Positions 17,782 to 25,915 of a stretch of DNA of 64,000 nucleotides are shown piece by piece. The notes beneath the pieces were generated by a model. The model was given only the letters and a program-made list of their open reading frames with translations, was not told the origin of the DNA and did no database searches. Source of the DNA: Corticimicrobacter populi. GTDB lineage: Bacteria; Pseudomonadota; Gammaproteobacteria; Burkholderiales; Burkholderiaceae_B. Positions within the stretch are counted from its first letter, which is position 1. Every line of letters starts with the position of its first letter. Made by a program: the position numbers and the translations under genes. The DNA lies in assembly GCF_003123725.1 (NCBI RefSeq), contig NZ_QETA01000008.1, positions 62,001 through 126,000 of the forward strand, read 5' to 3'.

Positions 17782-17982
17782 GCGTGTACTGCCTTGAAAA
17801 AAGGCACGAATATATACACTCGGGAAACGGCTGCGATACCGTGGCAAATCACGCAAATAACGCAGGGTGACCATGAAAATAGCCTGACCAGCGCCCGTCG
17901 GATATGCACAAAGGGCTACACGCCGATATCAAGTGTATGGGGAAAAACATGGCCTGCTCTCAATTTTTATCTTATGAATCAG

Positions 17983-18002
17983 CCTGCTGCATGAAGAGCA
18001 GG
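17983..18002 (+). repeat. Small inverted repeat before the right flagellin
   Basis: CCTGCT and AGCAGG form a 6-bp stem with an 8-nt loop, 25 bp before the ATA codon of the right flagellin, at the inner edge of the proposed invertible segment. It could be a recombinase-binding or transcription-blocking structure; no T-run follows. Confidence 0.35.
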
Positions 18003-18027
18003 ACACAAGTGTGGTGAGTCCGGGTCA

Positions 18028-19122
18028 ATATCCGTTATCAATACGAACTACCTGTCCCTGGTTGCCCAGAACAACCTGACGAAGTCCCAGAATTCGCTGG
18101 GCACGGCCATCGAACGCCTGTCCTCGGGCCTGCGCATCAACAGCGCCAAGGACGATGCCGCCGGGCAGGCCATCGCCAATCGCTTCACGGCAAACATCAA
18201 GGGCCTGCAGCAAGCCGCCCGCAATGCCAATGACGGTATTTCGGTCGCACAGACGACCGAGGGCGCACTGAACGAAATCAACAACAACCTGCAGCGCGTG
18301 CGTGAACTGACCGTACAGGCCTCGACGGGTTCGAATTCCGGCACGGACCTGGATTCCATCCAGGCGGAAATCAGCCAACGCCTCGCCGAAATCGATCGGG
18401 TGTCAGAGCAGACCCAGTTCAACGGTGTCAAGGTCCTGGCAGAAACGACACAGCTCGACATCCAGGTCGGAGCCCATGACGGGGAGAAGATCTCCATCAA
18501 CCTGCGCAAGATCGACAGCACGGAACTGGGCCTGGGTTCATTCAGCGTATCTGGTGTGACCGGAGCCCTGAGCTCGCTGAAGGATACGTCGGCTGACGGT
18601 GTGATCACGACTACCGAACTCGACCTCTCCGGAATAGAGTTCGCAGGCAAAGGCGCTACCGTGCATGGCGTGGGCGAAGCAGCGGCCGATGGCACCTATA
18701 CTGACTATGTGATTCGTACGGCCAACGGTAAGCAATTCCAAGGTGAGGTAGACGCCGATGGCGCAGTAACCTTTGCCGACACGACAATTACTGCTACCAC
18801 CTTGGCTGACAACACCGCCGCCCAATATACGCCCACCGGCGCGGCCACGGCATCGCCATTGGCAGCGCTGGACGCGGCCCTGCAGCAGGTCGATAACCTG
18901 CGCAGCGACCTCGGTGCAATCCAGAACCGCTTCCAGTCCACGATCGCCAACCTGAACAACACCGTCAACAACCTGTCGGCAGCCCGTTCGCGCATCGAAG
19001 ACGCCGACTACGCCACCGAAGTGTCGAACATGACACGCGCACAGATCCTGCAGCAGGCTGGCACCTCGGTGCTGGCCCAAGCCAACCAGGTTCCGCAGAC
19101 TGTCCTGTCGCTGCTGCGCTGA
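18028..19122 (+). CDS. fliC: Second flagellin, apparently silent: no start codon, Shine-Dalgarno or promoter
   Basis: An uninterrupted flagellin frame of 364 codons. After an ATA triplet at 18028 it reads [16 protein letters not shown] as in the left flagellin, and it ends with the same [16 protein letters not shown] and VLSLLR. The middle (about 130-290) is larger and quite different, including SGVTGALSSLKDTSADG. Between the in-frame TGA at 17992 and codon TCC at 18031 there is no ATG, GTG or TTG, and no Shine-Dalgarno; the first in-frame GTG (18298) would cut off 90 residues of essential D0/D1. No sigma-28 promoter is evident upstream. The rest is undamaged, so the gene looks stored rather than decayed. 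Confidence 0.88.
   Translation: MSVINTNYLSLVAQNNLTKSQNSLGTAIERLSSGLRINSAKDDAAGQAIANRFTANIKGLQQAARNANDGISVAQTTEGALNEINNNLQRVRELTVQASTGSNSGTDLDSIQAEISQRLAEIDRVSEQTQFNGVKVLAETTQLDIQVGAHDGEKISINLRKIDSTELGLGSFSVSGVTGALSSLKDTSADGVITTTELDLSGIEFAGKGATVHGVGEAAADGTYTDYVIRTANGKQFQGEVDADGAVTFADTTITATTLADNTAAQYTPTGAATASPLAALDAALQQVDNLRSDLGAIQNRFQSTIANLNNTVNNLSAARSRIEDADYATEVSNMTRAQILQQAGTSVLAQANQVPQTVLSLLR
18034..18044 (+). repeat. Right inverted core GTTATCAATAC of proposed flagellin switch
   Basis: Plus-strand copy of the 11-bp core at codons 3-6 of the right flagellin, matching the minus-strand copy at 16325-16335. Further shared runs inside the coding sequences (for example CTGGTTGCCCA) extend the inverted homology away from the segment. 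Confidence 0.7.
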
Positions 19123-19168
19123 TCACCCTCCATGCCTGGTACGCCCTGACGGGCGTACACGCATGTCA

Positions 19169-19206
19169 AACAGCCCTTGGCACTTGCGGCCGGGGCTGTT
19201 ATTTTT
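19169..19206 (+). terminator. Rho-independent terminator after the second flagellin
   Basis: AACAGCCC pairs with GGGCTGTT and is followed by ATTTTT. A separate perfect 8-bp inverted repeat GTACGCCC/GGGCGTAC at 19139-19158 precedes it but has no T-run. A dedicated terminator supports the view that this flagellin is meant to be transcribed in some state. Confidence 0.75.
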
Positions 19207-19243
19207 CATGCATGTGCAGCCGATGCCACCAGGCAAGGAAAAC

Positions 19244-20038
19244 ATGAGCACCCATCACGACCAGACCGAGCCACAGTCCTCCCTGACACCTCTTGACCAG
19301 CAAGACCTGGAACAAGCCGTCCAGACCCTGCTGTCGCCCACGCTGACGGCAAAACTGACAGGCGTCGTCGGCAAACCACTCGACAAGATCCTGGAATACC
19401 TGCCGCGCGGCATGGAAAGCAAAATCCAGTTGCTGGTCAAGACGGCACTGAGCAAGGCCGCCGATGCGGCTTTGTGGAGTCTGGGCAACGAACAGAAAGA
19501 CGCCTCGCCCAAGTGGAACAAGGCCTATGCGGCCATCTCGGGCGGAGTAGGGGGCTTCTTCGGTTTTACCGGCCTGGCAGTCGAACTGCCTGTCTCAACG
19601 ACTATCATGATGCGCGCGGTGGCAGACATTGCCCGCAGTGAAGGCTTCGATCTGGAGGATGAAGACACCAAGCAGGCCTGCCTGCAGGTCTTTGCGCTGG
19701 GGGGTGAGTCCAAGGATGACGACGCCGCCGAGACAACCTACTATGCGATGCGACTGATGACTGCCGAGGTCATCACGACGCATGCCGGAAAATGGCTGAG
19801 CAGCCTGTTGGAAAAGGTGGCCACACGGTTCGGCGTCGTGGTGACAGAAAAAGCGGCAGCGCAGGCCATTCCGATTGTAGGGGCGGCCAGCGGCGCACTG
19901 ATCAACACCATGTTTACCGATTTTTTCCAGGATATGGCGCGTGGCCACTTCACCGTCAAGCGACTTGAGAAGGCATATGGCTTCGATACTGTGAAGGCCG
20001 AATTCAATCGGATTGCTGCCCAGAAAGAGCTGCGCTGA
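19244..20038 (+). CDS. EcsC family protein
   Basis: A 264-residue protein of the EcsC family, a poorly understood group found in Gram-positive and proteobacterial genomes. Visible landmarks are the long helical stretch before AYAAISGGVGGFFGFTGLAVELP near residue 100, which is a glycine-rich hydrophobic hairpin, and AIPIVGAASGALINTMF near 215. These could embed in the membrane. The ATG at 19244 follows AAGGAAAAC; longer open frame upstream lies within the flagellin terminator and is rejected. It is convergent with the OB-fold gene, and no partner gene is evident. Function unknown. Confidence 0.8.
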   Translation: MSTHHDQTEPQSSLTPLDQQDLEQAVQTLLSPTLTAKLTGVVGKPLDKILEYLPRGMESKIQLLVKTALSKAADAALWSLGNEQKDASPKWNKAYAAISGGVGGFFGFTGLAVELPVSTTIMMRAVADIARSEGFDLEDEDTKQACLQVFALGGESKDDDAAETTYYAMRLMTAEVITTHAGKWLSSLLEKVATRFGVVVTEKAAAQAIPIVGAASGALINTMFTDFFQDMARGHFTVKRLEKAYGFDTVKAEFNRIAAQKELR

Positions 20039-20071
20039 GGCAGCTCCAGGCCGCTGGCCTCCCTCGCTGCC
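20039..20071. terminator. Nested hairpin between convergent genes
   Basis: GGCAGC and GCTGCC form an outer stem enclosing AGGCC-gct-GGCCT. It lies exactly in the 33-bp gap between the convergent EcsC and OB-fold genes and may stop transcripts from both sides, though T-runs are short. Confidence 0.4.
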
Positions 20072-20434
20072 TTATTCAACAACCCGCATGACTTCCACAT
20101 CGATCTCGGGCGATTCGAGGAAATCCTTTTCGACTTCGCCGACGATCTCCACGCGGGTCTTTTCATCGATCGACTGGGCCGGGAAACGCTTGCGGTCAAT
20201 CTCGACGCGAATTTCCTTCTGACCATCCGAAAACAGGTATTTGTCGTCCGAGACCTGGCGCACCAGATGGCCACGCAGGATGACGCGCTGGTCATCGACA
20301 GGATTATCAAGAATATCCTGAACGGAAACAGCCATACCCTGCGCGCCCGGCCCGGTATATTGGGCCAGAGCTGGCTGGGCGGCGAGCAGCGTGGCGGAAG
20401 CGGCAATGGCGGCGAGAAAACTGGTTTTTTGCAT
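20072..20434 (-). CDS. Periplasmic YgiW/YdeI-type OB-fold stress protein
   Basis: A 120-residue protein with a clear signal peptide (cleavage near AQPALAQ, residues 19-25) and a bacterial OB-fold (BOF) domain: VQDILDNPVDDQRVILRGHLV, DKYLFSDGQKEIRVEID, and IVGEVEKDFLESPEIDVE. Family members in enterobacteria are linked to stress tolerance (peroxide, cationic peptides, biofilm) by unknown mechanism. It lies divergently from the HdeD-like gene, sharing a 161-bp region with a palindrome. Confidence 0.88.
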   Translation of the reverse strand: MQKTSFLAAIAASATLLAAQPALAQYTGPGAQGMAVSVQDILDNPVDDQRVILRGHLVRQVSDDKYLFSDGQKEIRVEIDRKRFPAQSIDEKTRVEIVGEVEKDFLESPEIDVEVMRVVE

Positions 20435-20519
20435 ATCTAAACTCCGGATCAGTTGAATGGATACTGCCTCGATTCATCAAGGCATGGATTTAGTATGGCA
20501 AACTGCTTCCATATGGAGC

Positions 20520-20536
20520 ATGAACGAACTGTTCAT
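20520..20536. promoter_or_regulatory. Palindrome ATGAAC-N5-GTTCAT in divergent intergenic region
   Basis: A perfect 6-bp inverted repeat with a 5-nt spacer, 60 bp before the HdeD-like ATG and 86 bp before the OB-fold ATG. It overlaps CTGTTCATAT (20529-20538), identical to the E. coli TorR box, which I treat as chance. A candidate operator for either stress gene. Confidence 0.4.
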
Positions 20537-20595
20537 ATTGCATTCATGCTGAACCGGATACGGCCATTTCTCCAGATGTACCACTCCAGGAGTCC

Positions 20596-21216
20596 ATGAT
20601 GAATGATCGACCCTCTTCCGAACCCCACGACAATCCGGTACCAGGCCTTTCACCCACGGCCCCACTGGTCAGCAACCTGACGGCACTGGGCGCGCACTGG
20701 GGCTGGTTTGTCGGGCTGGGCATGCTGCTGCTGGTACTGGGCCTGATTGGTGCCGTCTATGTACTGGCCTTCACGCTGGTGAGCGTGCTGTTCGTCGGTG
20801 CCCTGATGCTGGCGGGCGGCATTCTGCATCTGATCCAGGCTTGGCGAATCAAGGGCTGGAGCGGCTTCCTGATCTGGACGGTCAGCGGACTGTTCTACAT
20901 CGCGGCCGGCTTGCTGGCACTTTACAACCCGATTGCAGGAGCCGCCGCGCTGACCTTGCTGCTGGGAGCCGTGCTGATCGCAGCAGGGGCTCTGAGGCTA
21001 TGGCTATGGTTCAACAACCGCAGCCAGGCAGGCTGGAAATGGCTGGCGCTCTCGGGGCTGATCACGCTGCTGGCGGGTTTGCTCATTGCAGCAGGGTGGC
21101 CTGCCAACAGTCTCTGGATACTGGGCTTTCTGCTGGCCCTCGACCTGCTGTTCCAGGGCATCACGCTGATCATGCTGGGGCAGGCGCTGCGCCGGGGACA
21201 TACAACAGCCCGCTAG
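20596..21216 (+). CDS. HdeD-like (DUF308) membrane protein
   Basis: A 206-residue integral membrane protein with about six transmembrane segments in pairs (GWFVGLGMLLLVLGLIGAVY, GFLIWTVSGLFYIAAGLL, WLALSGLITLLAGLLIAAGW). The DUF308/HdeD family is associated with acid resistance in E. coli, but the mechanism is unknown. AGGAG precedes the double ATG by 3-6 nt; 20596 is used, the second ATG is equally possible. It is single-gene and divergent from the YgiW-like stress gene. Confidence 0.85.
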   Translation: MMNDRPSSEPHDNPVPGLSPTAPLVSNLTALGAHWGWFVGLGMLLLVLGLIGAVYVLAFTLVSVLFVGALMLAGGILHLIQAWRIKGWSGFLIWTVSGLFYIAAGLLALYNPIAGAAALTLLLGAVLIAAGALRLWLWFNNRSQAGWKWLALSGLITLLAGLLIAAGWPANSLWILGFLLALDLLFQGITLIMLGQALRRGHTTAR

Positions 21217-21273
21217 TTGCACCTGTGGCCCGGGTTTATACAGGTGTTCTGGTCACAAATACACACTCACCGT

Positions 21274-21630
21274 TCAGCGGTGCCTGTGTCCATGATGCGG
21301 TGCCCCGTTCCGACGGTCATGCCGCCATGCTCCCCCGGCATGATGGCGATTCGGACCTGATCGCCATTCACTGCGATGGCGACCACCATGGTGCCCGTAT
21401 CGCTGTCGGGGACGCTCTTCGGTCAGCAGGTTGCCCAGTACGCCGCCTGCTGCTGCACCGCCCAGCGTAGCCCAGGTATTGCCTTCGGTCAGAACCGCGC
21501 CAGCAAGTGCCCCCAGACCCGCGCCGATCACGGTATTGCGGGTCGTTCGATCCGTGGCCGATGCTGCACTCGAGCCCAGGGCAATCATCCCCGCCAATAT
21601 GTAGGTTGCGAGCCGGGTTGTCGGTTTCAT
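21274..21630 (-). CDS. Secreted glycine-zipper protein
   Basis: A 118-residue protein with a signal peptide (ending near SSAASA, residue 25) and a glycine-zipper-2TM stretch VIGAGLGALAGAVLTEGNTWATLGGAAAGGVLGNLL at about 34-68 of the kind found in outer-membrane lipoproteins such as SlyB and Rick_17kDa. There is no lipobox cysteine, so it is probably not a lipoprotein. The tail is rich in His, Arg and Gly and may bind metals or nucleic acid. Its role is unknown; neighbours give no clue. Confidence 0.75.
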   Translation of the reverse strand: MKPTTRLATYILAGMIALGSSAASATDRTTRNTVIGAGLGALAGAVLTEGNTWATLGGAAAGGVLGNLLTEERPRQRYGHHGGRHRSEWRSGPNRHHAGGAWRHDRRNGAPHHGHRHR

Positions 21631-21827
21631 ACAGACTCCTCATGATGCTGTTGTCGGAGCCTAGCGTCAGGTGCTGAACGATACAAGCCGGCAATTGTGA
21701 CTTCTGCAGCGGATTGCAAGCAGCCCTTCGGCTGCGTGACTTTTATTACAAGGAGGCCGGAGACGACATCAAAAATTACAATCCAACGCAACCGGCACGC
21801 CTTCCTGGCTGACGATTCAGCCGGTCG

Positions 21828-23072
21828 CTATCCGACCTCGCGCAGACTCTCGGCCGGATCGATCCGTACCGCCCGACGAGTGCCTGCCCACGAGACACTA
21901 CCTGCCAGCAACAGCGTCAAGACATAGCCCATCGCCATCTGCCAGCCAGCCAGCTCACACACGAACCGTCCTGTCGCCGGACCACCGCCCAGCACGGTAT
22001 CGAACACCAGACTGCCCAGGCCGTATATCAACAGACTGCAGGCATAGGCCGCCGAAGAAAGGCACAGCGCCTGAACTTGCATCAACCAGGCCAGCTCGCC
22101 CTGGGTGCTGCCAAGCAGCCCCAGTAGGGCCAGATTGCGCCGCTTGCGCTCGATATTGGAGAGGAAGGCACCGGCCAGCGAAGCGATACATCCAAGCAGC
22201 GCCGCCACTGCGATCACACCAAACACCCAGCCCAGCACGGTGGATATCTGCCGCACGCTGTCTGCCTGTGCCTGCTGGCTGCGCGTATCGATATGCTGCT
22301 CCTGCAACCAGCGCGCCAATGAGCTGATGCGGTCGGCATCAGGGGCATAGAGCCTGACACGTGCATAGCGGACAGGCTCGCCATCATCTGCGATACGTCC
22401 TGTGGTCAGTCCTGAGCGCTCGACCCGATAGCCGTCGCGAAAACGCTCCAGCTCGACCAGGAGCGGCAGGGGTGCCAATGCAGCCAGCCGGTCCATGCCA
22501 TGGGCCGGCAGCACATCGGCTACCCAAACCTGCCACTGGCCACGCTCCAGCACGCCATCCAGGCGGCGCTGCGCACCCAACGTCAGGGTATCGCCGGGCG
22601 CAGCCTGCAAGCGCATCGCCAGGGCACTGCTCAGGAAGAGGGCGGGCAAAGTCTGCGCAGCCACATCGGCAGAAGGCAAGGATGCGGCCTGTGCCTCTGC
22701 CCGCAACGGATCGCCATCCGCCGTCGGAATCAGCTCGATGTTCTCGGCAAAGCGGCGGCTGTCCGCGAGCAGGTCGCCACGCAGGTTGAGCGCCCGGGTC
22801 ATGCCCACGGCAAATGCCACATCGGCACGCGCTTGCGCGGCAGCGACCCAGGCATCGTCGAAATCGCCGCTACCCAGCATACGGACCTCAAGTGCATCGG
22901 GGCTGCGCACCAGATCGCTGCGCAATTGCTCGACCACGCCTTGCTTGAGGCCAAACAGCAGCAGCAGGGGGGCAATCACGGCCACCAGCGTCGCCATCAT
23001 GAACAGCGATACCTTGCGGTCATGCAGCAGGTCGGCCACCGCCAGGCGGGCCAGGAGGATTCGACGCATCAT
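21828..23072 (-). CDS. FtsX/MacB-type ABC permease (TagS-like)
   Basis: A 414-residue permease: one N-terminal transmembrane helix (FMMATLVAVIAPLLLLFGL), a large periplasmic domain, then three helices (VFGVIAVAALLGCIASLAGAF, CLSSAAYACSLLIYGLGSL, GYVLTLLLAGSVSWAG). This is the MacB/LolC layout, which usually works mechanically on periplasmic substrates rather than as an importer. It starts 2 bp after the ATPase stop. Beside a vWA protein of PpkA type, it recalls TagS of the type VI secretion TagQRST-PpkA pathway; no other secretion genes are in view. Confidence 0.82.
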   Translation of the reverse strand: MMRRILLARLAVADLLHDRKVSLFMMATLVAVIAPLLLLFGLKQGVVEQLRSDLVRSPDALEVRMLGSGDFDDAWVAAAQARADVAFAVGMTRALNLRGDLLADSRRFAENIELIPTADGDPLRAEAQAASLPSADVAAQTLPALFLSSALAMRLQAAPGDTLTLGAQRRLDGVLERGQWQVWVADVLPAHGMDRLAALAPLPLLVELERFRDGYRVERSGLTTGRIADDGEPVRYARVRLYAPDADRISSLARWLQEQHIDTRSQQAQADSVRQISTVLGWVFGVIAVAALLGCIASLAGAFLSNIERKRRNLALLGLLGSTQGELAWLMQVQALCLSSAAYACSLLIYGLGSLVFDTVLGGGPATGRFVCELAGWQMAMGYVLTLLLAGSVSWAGTRRAVRIDPAESLREVG

Positions 23073-23074
23073 CG

Positions 23075-23776
23075 CTAACCCACCAGTTCGAAAGTCGTTG
23101 CGCCCGGCATGCTGCAGGCCGTGATGCGGGGCAGACCAAAGCCCTGTACCAGCGGCCAGTCGTGGGACACGATCAGGGCAGCCATGCCCATCTCACGCAC
23201 CAGCGCCAGAAACAACTCCAGCAGCGTATAGGCATGATGCGGATCGAGGGCCGCCGTGGGCTCGTCGGCCAGCAACAGGTCCGGCTCATGGGCAATGGCC
23301 CGGATGAAGGCTGCACGCTGGCGCTCGCCGATCGACAGCGCGGCAGGACGCTTGTCGAGCGCAGACTCCAGGCGCAAGGTGGTGCAGCAGTGAGCAAGGC
23401 GTTCCGACCAGGCCGGCAACCCCAGCAACCGGCGCGGCAGGGTGATGTTGTCGCGGATACTCAGAAAAGGCAGCAGACCGCCCTGCTGCAGCACGAAACC
23501 CAGCTTCTCGGCACGCAACCGGGCCAGGGCCGGCTCATCGCCTTGCTGGATCAACGCGGCAACATCCGTGCGCCCGAGTTCGAAATGCCCGATGGTTTCC
23601 GGCTTGAGCAGCAGGCCGATAGCCTCCAGCAGCGTACTCTTGCCACAGCCACTCTCGCCCGTGACGGCCCAGACGTCGCCTGATGCCAGGCTCAGCGCCG
23701 GCAGGCTGATGCTGTGCTGGCCGGGACCTTGGCCGCGCACCACCGTCAGGTTCAGGATTTCCAGCATGGACTGCAT
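23075..23776 (-). CDS. ABC ATPase partner of the FtsX-type permease (TagT/LolD-like)
   Basis: A 233-residue ATPase. Walker A is VTGESGCGKSTLL near residue 38, the Q-loop FVLQQGGLLPFLS, the signature LSIGERQRAAF near 145 and Walker B LLLADEPTAALD near 165, followed by the switch histidine in LIVSHDW. It resembles the LolD/MacB/TagT branch. The ATG (23776) follows the vWA stop by 1 bp, so translation is coupled, and the permease gene follows after 2 bp; the three act as a unit. Confidence 0.87.
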   Translation of the reverse strand: MQSMLEILNLTVVRGQGPGQHSISLPALSLASGDVWAVTGESGCGKSTLLEAIGLLLKPETIGHFELGRTDVAALIQQGDEPALARLRAEKLGFVLQQGGLLPFLSIRDNITLPRRLLGLPAWSERLAHCCTTLRLESALDKRPAALSIGERQRAAFIRAIAHEPDLLLADEPTAALDPHHAYTLLELFLALVREMGMAALIVSHDWPLVQGFGLPRITACSMPGATTFELVG

Positions 23777-23777
23777 G

Positions 23778-25796
23778 TCAGGGCATCATTTCGAGAGGAA
23801 CAGGGTAGACATCATCGCGCACATCGCCATCGTGCGCCAGCGAGATCCAGCGATCAACATCTTCGTTGTAGCGTTCATAGAGCCGCAGGCGCGCCTTGAG
23901 GCCATCGATAAAGGCGGCCTGCGTCTGGCGATCCCAGCTGCGCCAGGCCTCTTCATCAAGCGACATGATGGCGCTGCGATAGGGCAGGCTGTCCAGATAT
24001 TCACCGACCCGCATGCCGGGCGACACGTCCCCGGACAGGTCGTCACGCCGGGTGGCCTCATCCGGATTGGTCCCCATGGAAGCGGCCACGCTGCGCAGTC
24101 GGGCAAACATGTCCTGCTCCGATCCGAATCCGGATTCGACGGCTTCCAGTGCTTGCCTGACGGCATCACTCAGATCACTCAATTGTGCCTTGGTCAGCAA
24201 CACTCGCGCTTCGGTCGCCGGTACATCCGGCCGGCGCAAGTCATGATCGCTGATCCAGCCACGCAGGACTGTCGGCACGCTGGCGGCACTGCGCCCCCCC
24301 AGCCAGGACAACTGCATGGCATGGCCTACCTGGGCGGCATCGTGACGAATCTGCTGATCGGCATCGTCGGTATCCGCCCTTTTCTGGTCAGGCCTGACAA
24401 TACCTGCCAGGGCCACATCTTGCCCGTCATTGCCAGCACGCCTGCCCACTCGCTCGACCAGCGTTTCGGTCAGGGCACCGATCCTGCGACCAAAAGTGCG
24501 CACATTGCCCGCATCAATCGGGTAATACAGCGGGGCATCGGCCGCCGCGTGCTGCGCCAATACGCGATATTGCTGTTCAGCGCGCGCATGGTTGCGCCGT
24601 CCCGCCGGCGTGCGCAGATGCAGCGCAAAAATGGCGATACCGGCATCCGCTGCCGCCTGCCGGACCTGGGCTGCATCCAGTCCGGTCGAGGACAGGGCAT
24701 CGGCTGCATAAAGCGCGCCCGCATCGGTCACCAGAACGATATAGCGGGCATCGAAGCCGCTCCAGTCGATCCCATCGATGGCTTGCATGACACCCGCGTA
24801 GGCATCTTCGTCGAAGCGGCTGCTGGAAACGGTTGCCTGCCGGATATCGGCCACCTGGGCCATGAAAGTGGCTTCGTCGCTGGCCTGACTGGGGTCGACA
24901 TAGATGCGGCTGGTGTATTCGAGACCGGGTACGGCGGCAACGTTGGAGCGATAGGCCACCATGCCGAAGCGTACGTCCTGGGTTTGTCCCTGCGCCCGCA
25001 TCCGGGCATAGACCTGCCGGATCATGTCGCGAGTCTGGTCGATGTAGGGGCGCATGGAAATAGTCGTGTCGATGACGAACACCACGGCGGTGCGCAACGT
25101 ACCTGCTGCGCTTGCTGTTGCATCCGTCATCGCAAGCGACCGGCCCGTTGCCGGCCCTACGGCACGACTGGCGTTGAGCGAAGCGACTTCCAGCAGCCTG
25201 ACCACCTGGCCATCGGGCGTCATGATTTCCTCACCCGACAGCACGGGCAGCAGATAGAACCGCCGCTGCGGGTCAATGGCCACGGACGGTTCCCGCGCCA
25301 GCACACCATCGGCCTGGCCCGTGCGCTGCAACTGGGCCTGCAGGGTATCCAGCCTTGCTCCCCTGTCGGATTTCAGGAGCAGATCCTCAAGCTGTTCGCG
25401 ATGCTCGAAAAACAACAGCGGATCGCGCCGGGCCGGGCTGGTCAGGGCCAGCGTCAACTGCGTATTCCATTCGACCGCGCAGGCAGCAGGGATCCAGCCA
25501 TTGCGCTGCCCATGGGCATCCGGCCCGACCTGCAGCCAGTCACTGCCATCGGCGGCACGCTGGCGGGCATAGACATAATGCCGACTCAGGGGCGGCAGTA
25601 TTCGGGTCGAACCCGGATCGACCGCAGCGACCGCCTCACCCACCGTGTCATGCAGAATGCAATCCTGAGCGGCCAGCACGCGCTGATACAGTGTCTGGCG
25701 GCCCGGCTGCAGCAACGGCGCGGTGCTGTCGGCAGCCACGCACGCCCATGCTGCAAGCATGAGCCACAGTGAAAGAAGGGCACGCATCGATTTCAT
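23778..25796 (-). CDS. Secreted vWA-domain protein resembling the PpkA C-terminus
   Basis: A 672-residue protein with a signal peptide (LLSLWLMLAAWACVAADS). An N-terminal SH3-like region (YVYARQRAADGSDWLQVG near 73-90) is followed by a von Willebrand A domain at about 245-430 with an MIDAS-type motif FVIDTTISMRPYID near 252 and VLVTDAGALYA. This arrangement recalls the periplasmic half of the T6SS kinase PpkA, but here there is no kinase domain and the signal peptide makes the protein independent. It heads an operon with TagT/TagS-like genes. Probably a periplasmic envelope sensor; the type VI link is inference. Confidence 0.75.
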   Translation of the reverse strand: MKSMRALLSLWLMLAAWACVAADSTAPLLQPGRQTLYQRVLAAQDCILHDTVGEAVAAVDPGSTRILPPLSRHYVYARQRAADGSDWLQVGPDAHGQRNGWIPAACAVEWNTQLTLALTSPARRDPLLFFEHREQLEDLLLKSDRGARLDTLQAQLQRTGQADGVLAREPSVAIDPQRRFYLLPVLSGEEIMTPDGQVVRLLEVASLNASRAVGPATGRSLAMTDATASAAGTLRTAVVFVIDTTISMRPYIDQTRDMIRQVYARMRAQGQTQDVRFGMVAYRSNVAAVPGLEYTSRIYVDPSQASDEATFMAQVADIRQATVSSSRFDEDAYAGVMQAIDGIDWSGFDARYIVLVTDAGALYAADALSSTGLDAAQVRQAAADAGIAIFALHLRTPAGRRNHARAEQQYRVLAQHAAADAPLYYPIDAGNVRTFGRRIGALTETLVERVGRRAGNDGQDVALAGIVRPDQKRADTDDADQQIRHDAAQVGHAMQLSWLGGRSAASVPTVLRGWISDHDLRRPDVPATEARVLLTKAQLSDLSDAVRQALEAVESGFGSEQDMFARLRSVAASMGTNPDEATRRDDLSGDVSPGMRVGEYLDSLPYRSAIMSLDEEAWRSWDRQTQAAFIDGLKARLRLYERYNEDVDRWISLAHDGDVRDDVYPVPLEMMP

Positions 25797-25915
25797 AATG
25801 GCGAAGCATAGCAGTCAGACTGGCAGATCGGCACCTTGAGCAGAACCGGATTTCAGGCACAATTGCAGCGGTAGGCTTACATGCCCCTATTTCGGCCATA
25901 CACGTCACCCACACC

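Larger units (their letters stand above)
16336..18033. mobile_element. Proposed invertible segment with tyrosine recombinase and flagellin promoter
   Basis: About 1.7 kb between inverted copies of the flagellin 5' end. It holds a sigma-28 promoter, Shine-Dalgarno and ATG facing the left flagellin, and a tyrosine recombinase gene. The end facing the right flagellin has none of these. A crossover in the 11-bp cores would join the promoter, Shine-Dalgarno and ATG-TCT in frame to the right flagellin and strip them from the left one. This is inference from arrangement; inversion itself cannot be seen in one sequence. The alternative is a decayed integrated element that happened to disrupt the right flagellin's leader. 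Confidence 0.6.

Noticed and set aside
17901-17931. Possible sigma-28 promoter facing the right flagellin (GCCGATAT)
   Set aside because: The -10-like octamer has no acceptable -35 at 11 nt upstream, and the Shine-Dalgarno and start codon are also absent.
20529-20538. TorR box CTGTTCATAT
   Set aside because: A single decamer 13 kb from torE, not in the E. coli array form; more simply explained as part of a local palindrome.
21719-21734. GCAGCC-CTTC-GGCTGC hairpin followed by TTTT as a terminator
   Set aside because: The T-run is 5 nt away on the plus strand, where no gene ends nearby; on the minus strand there is no T-run.
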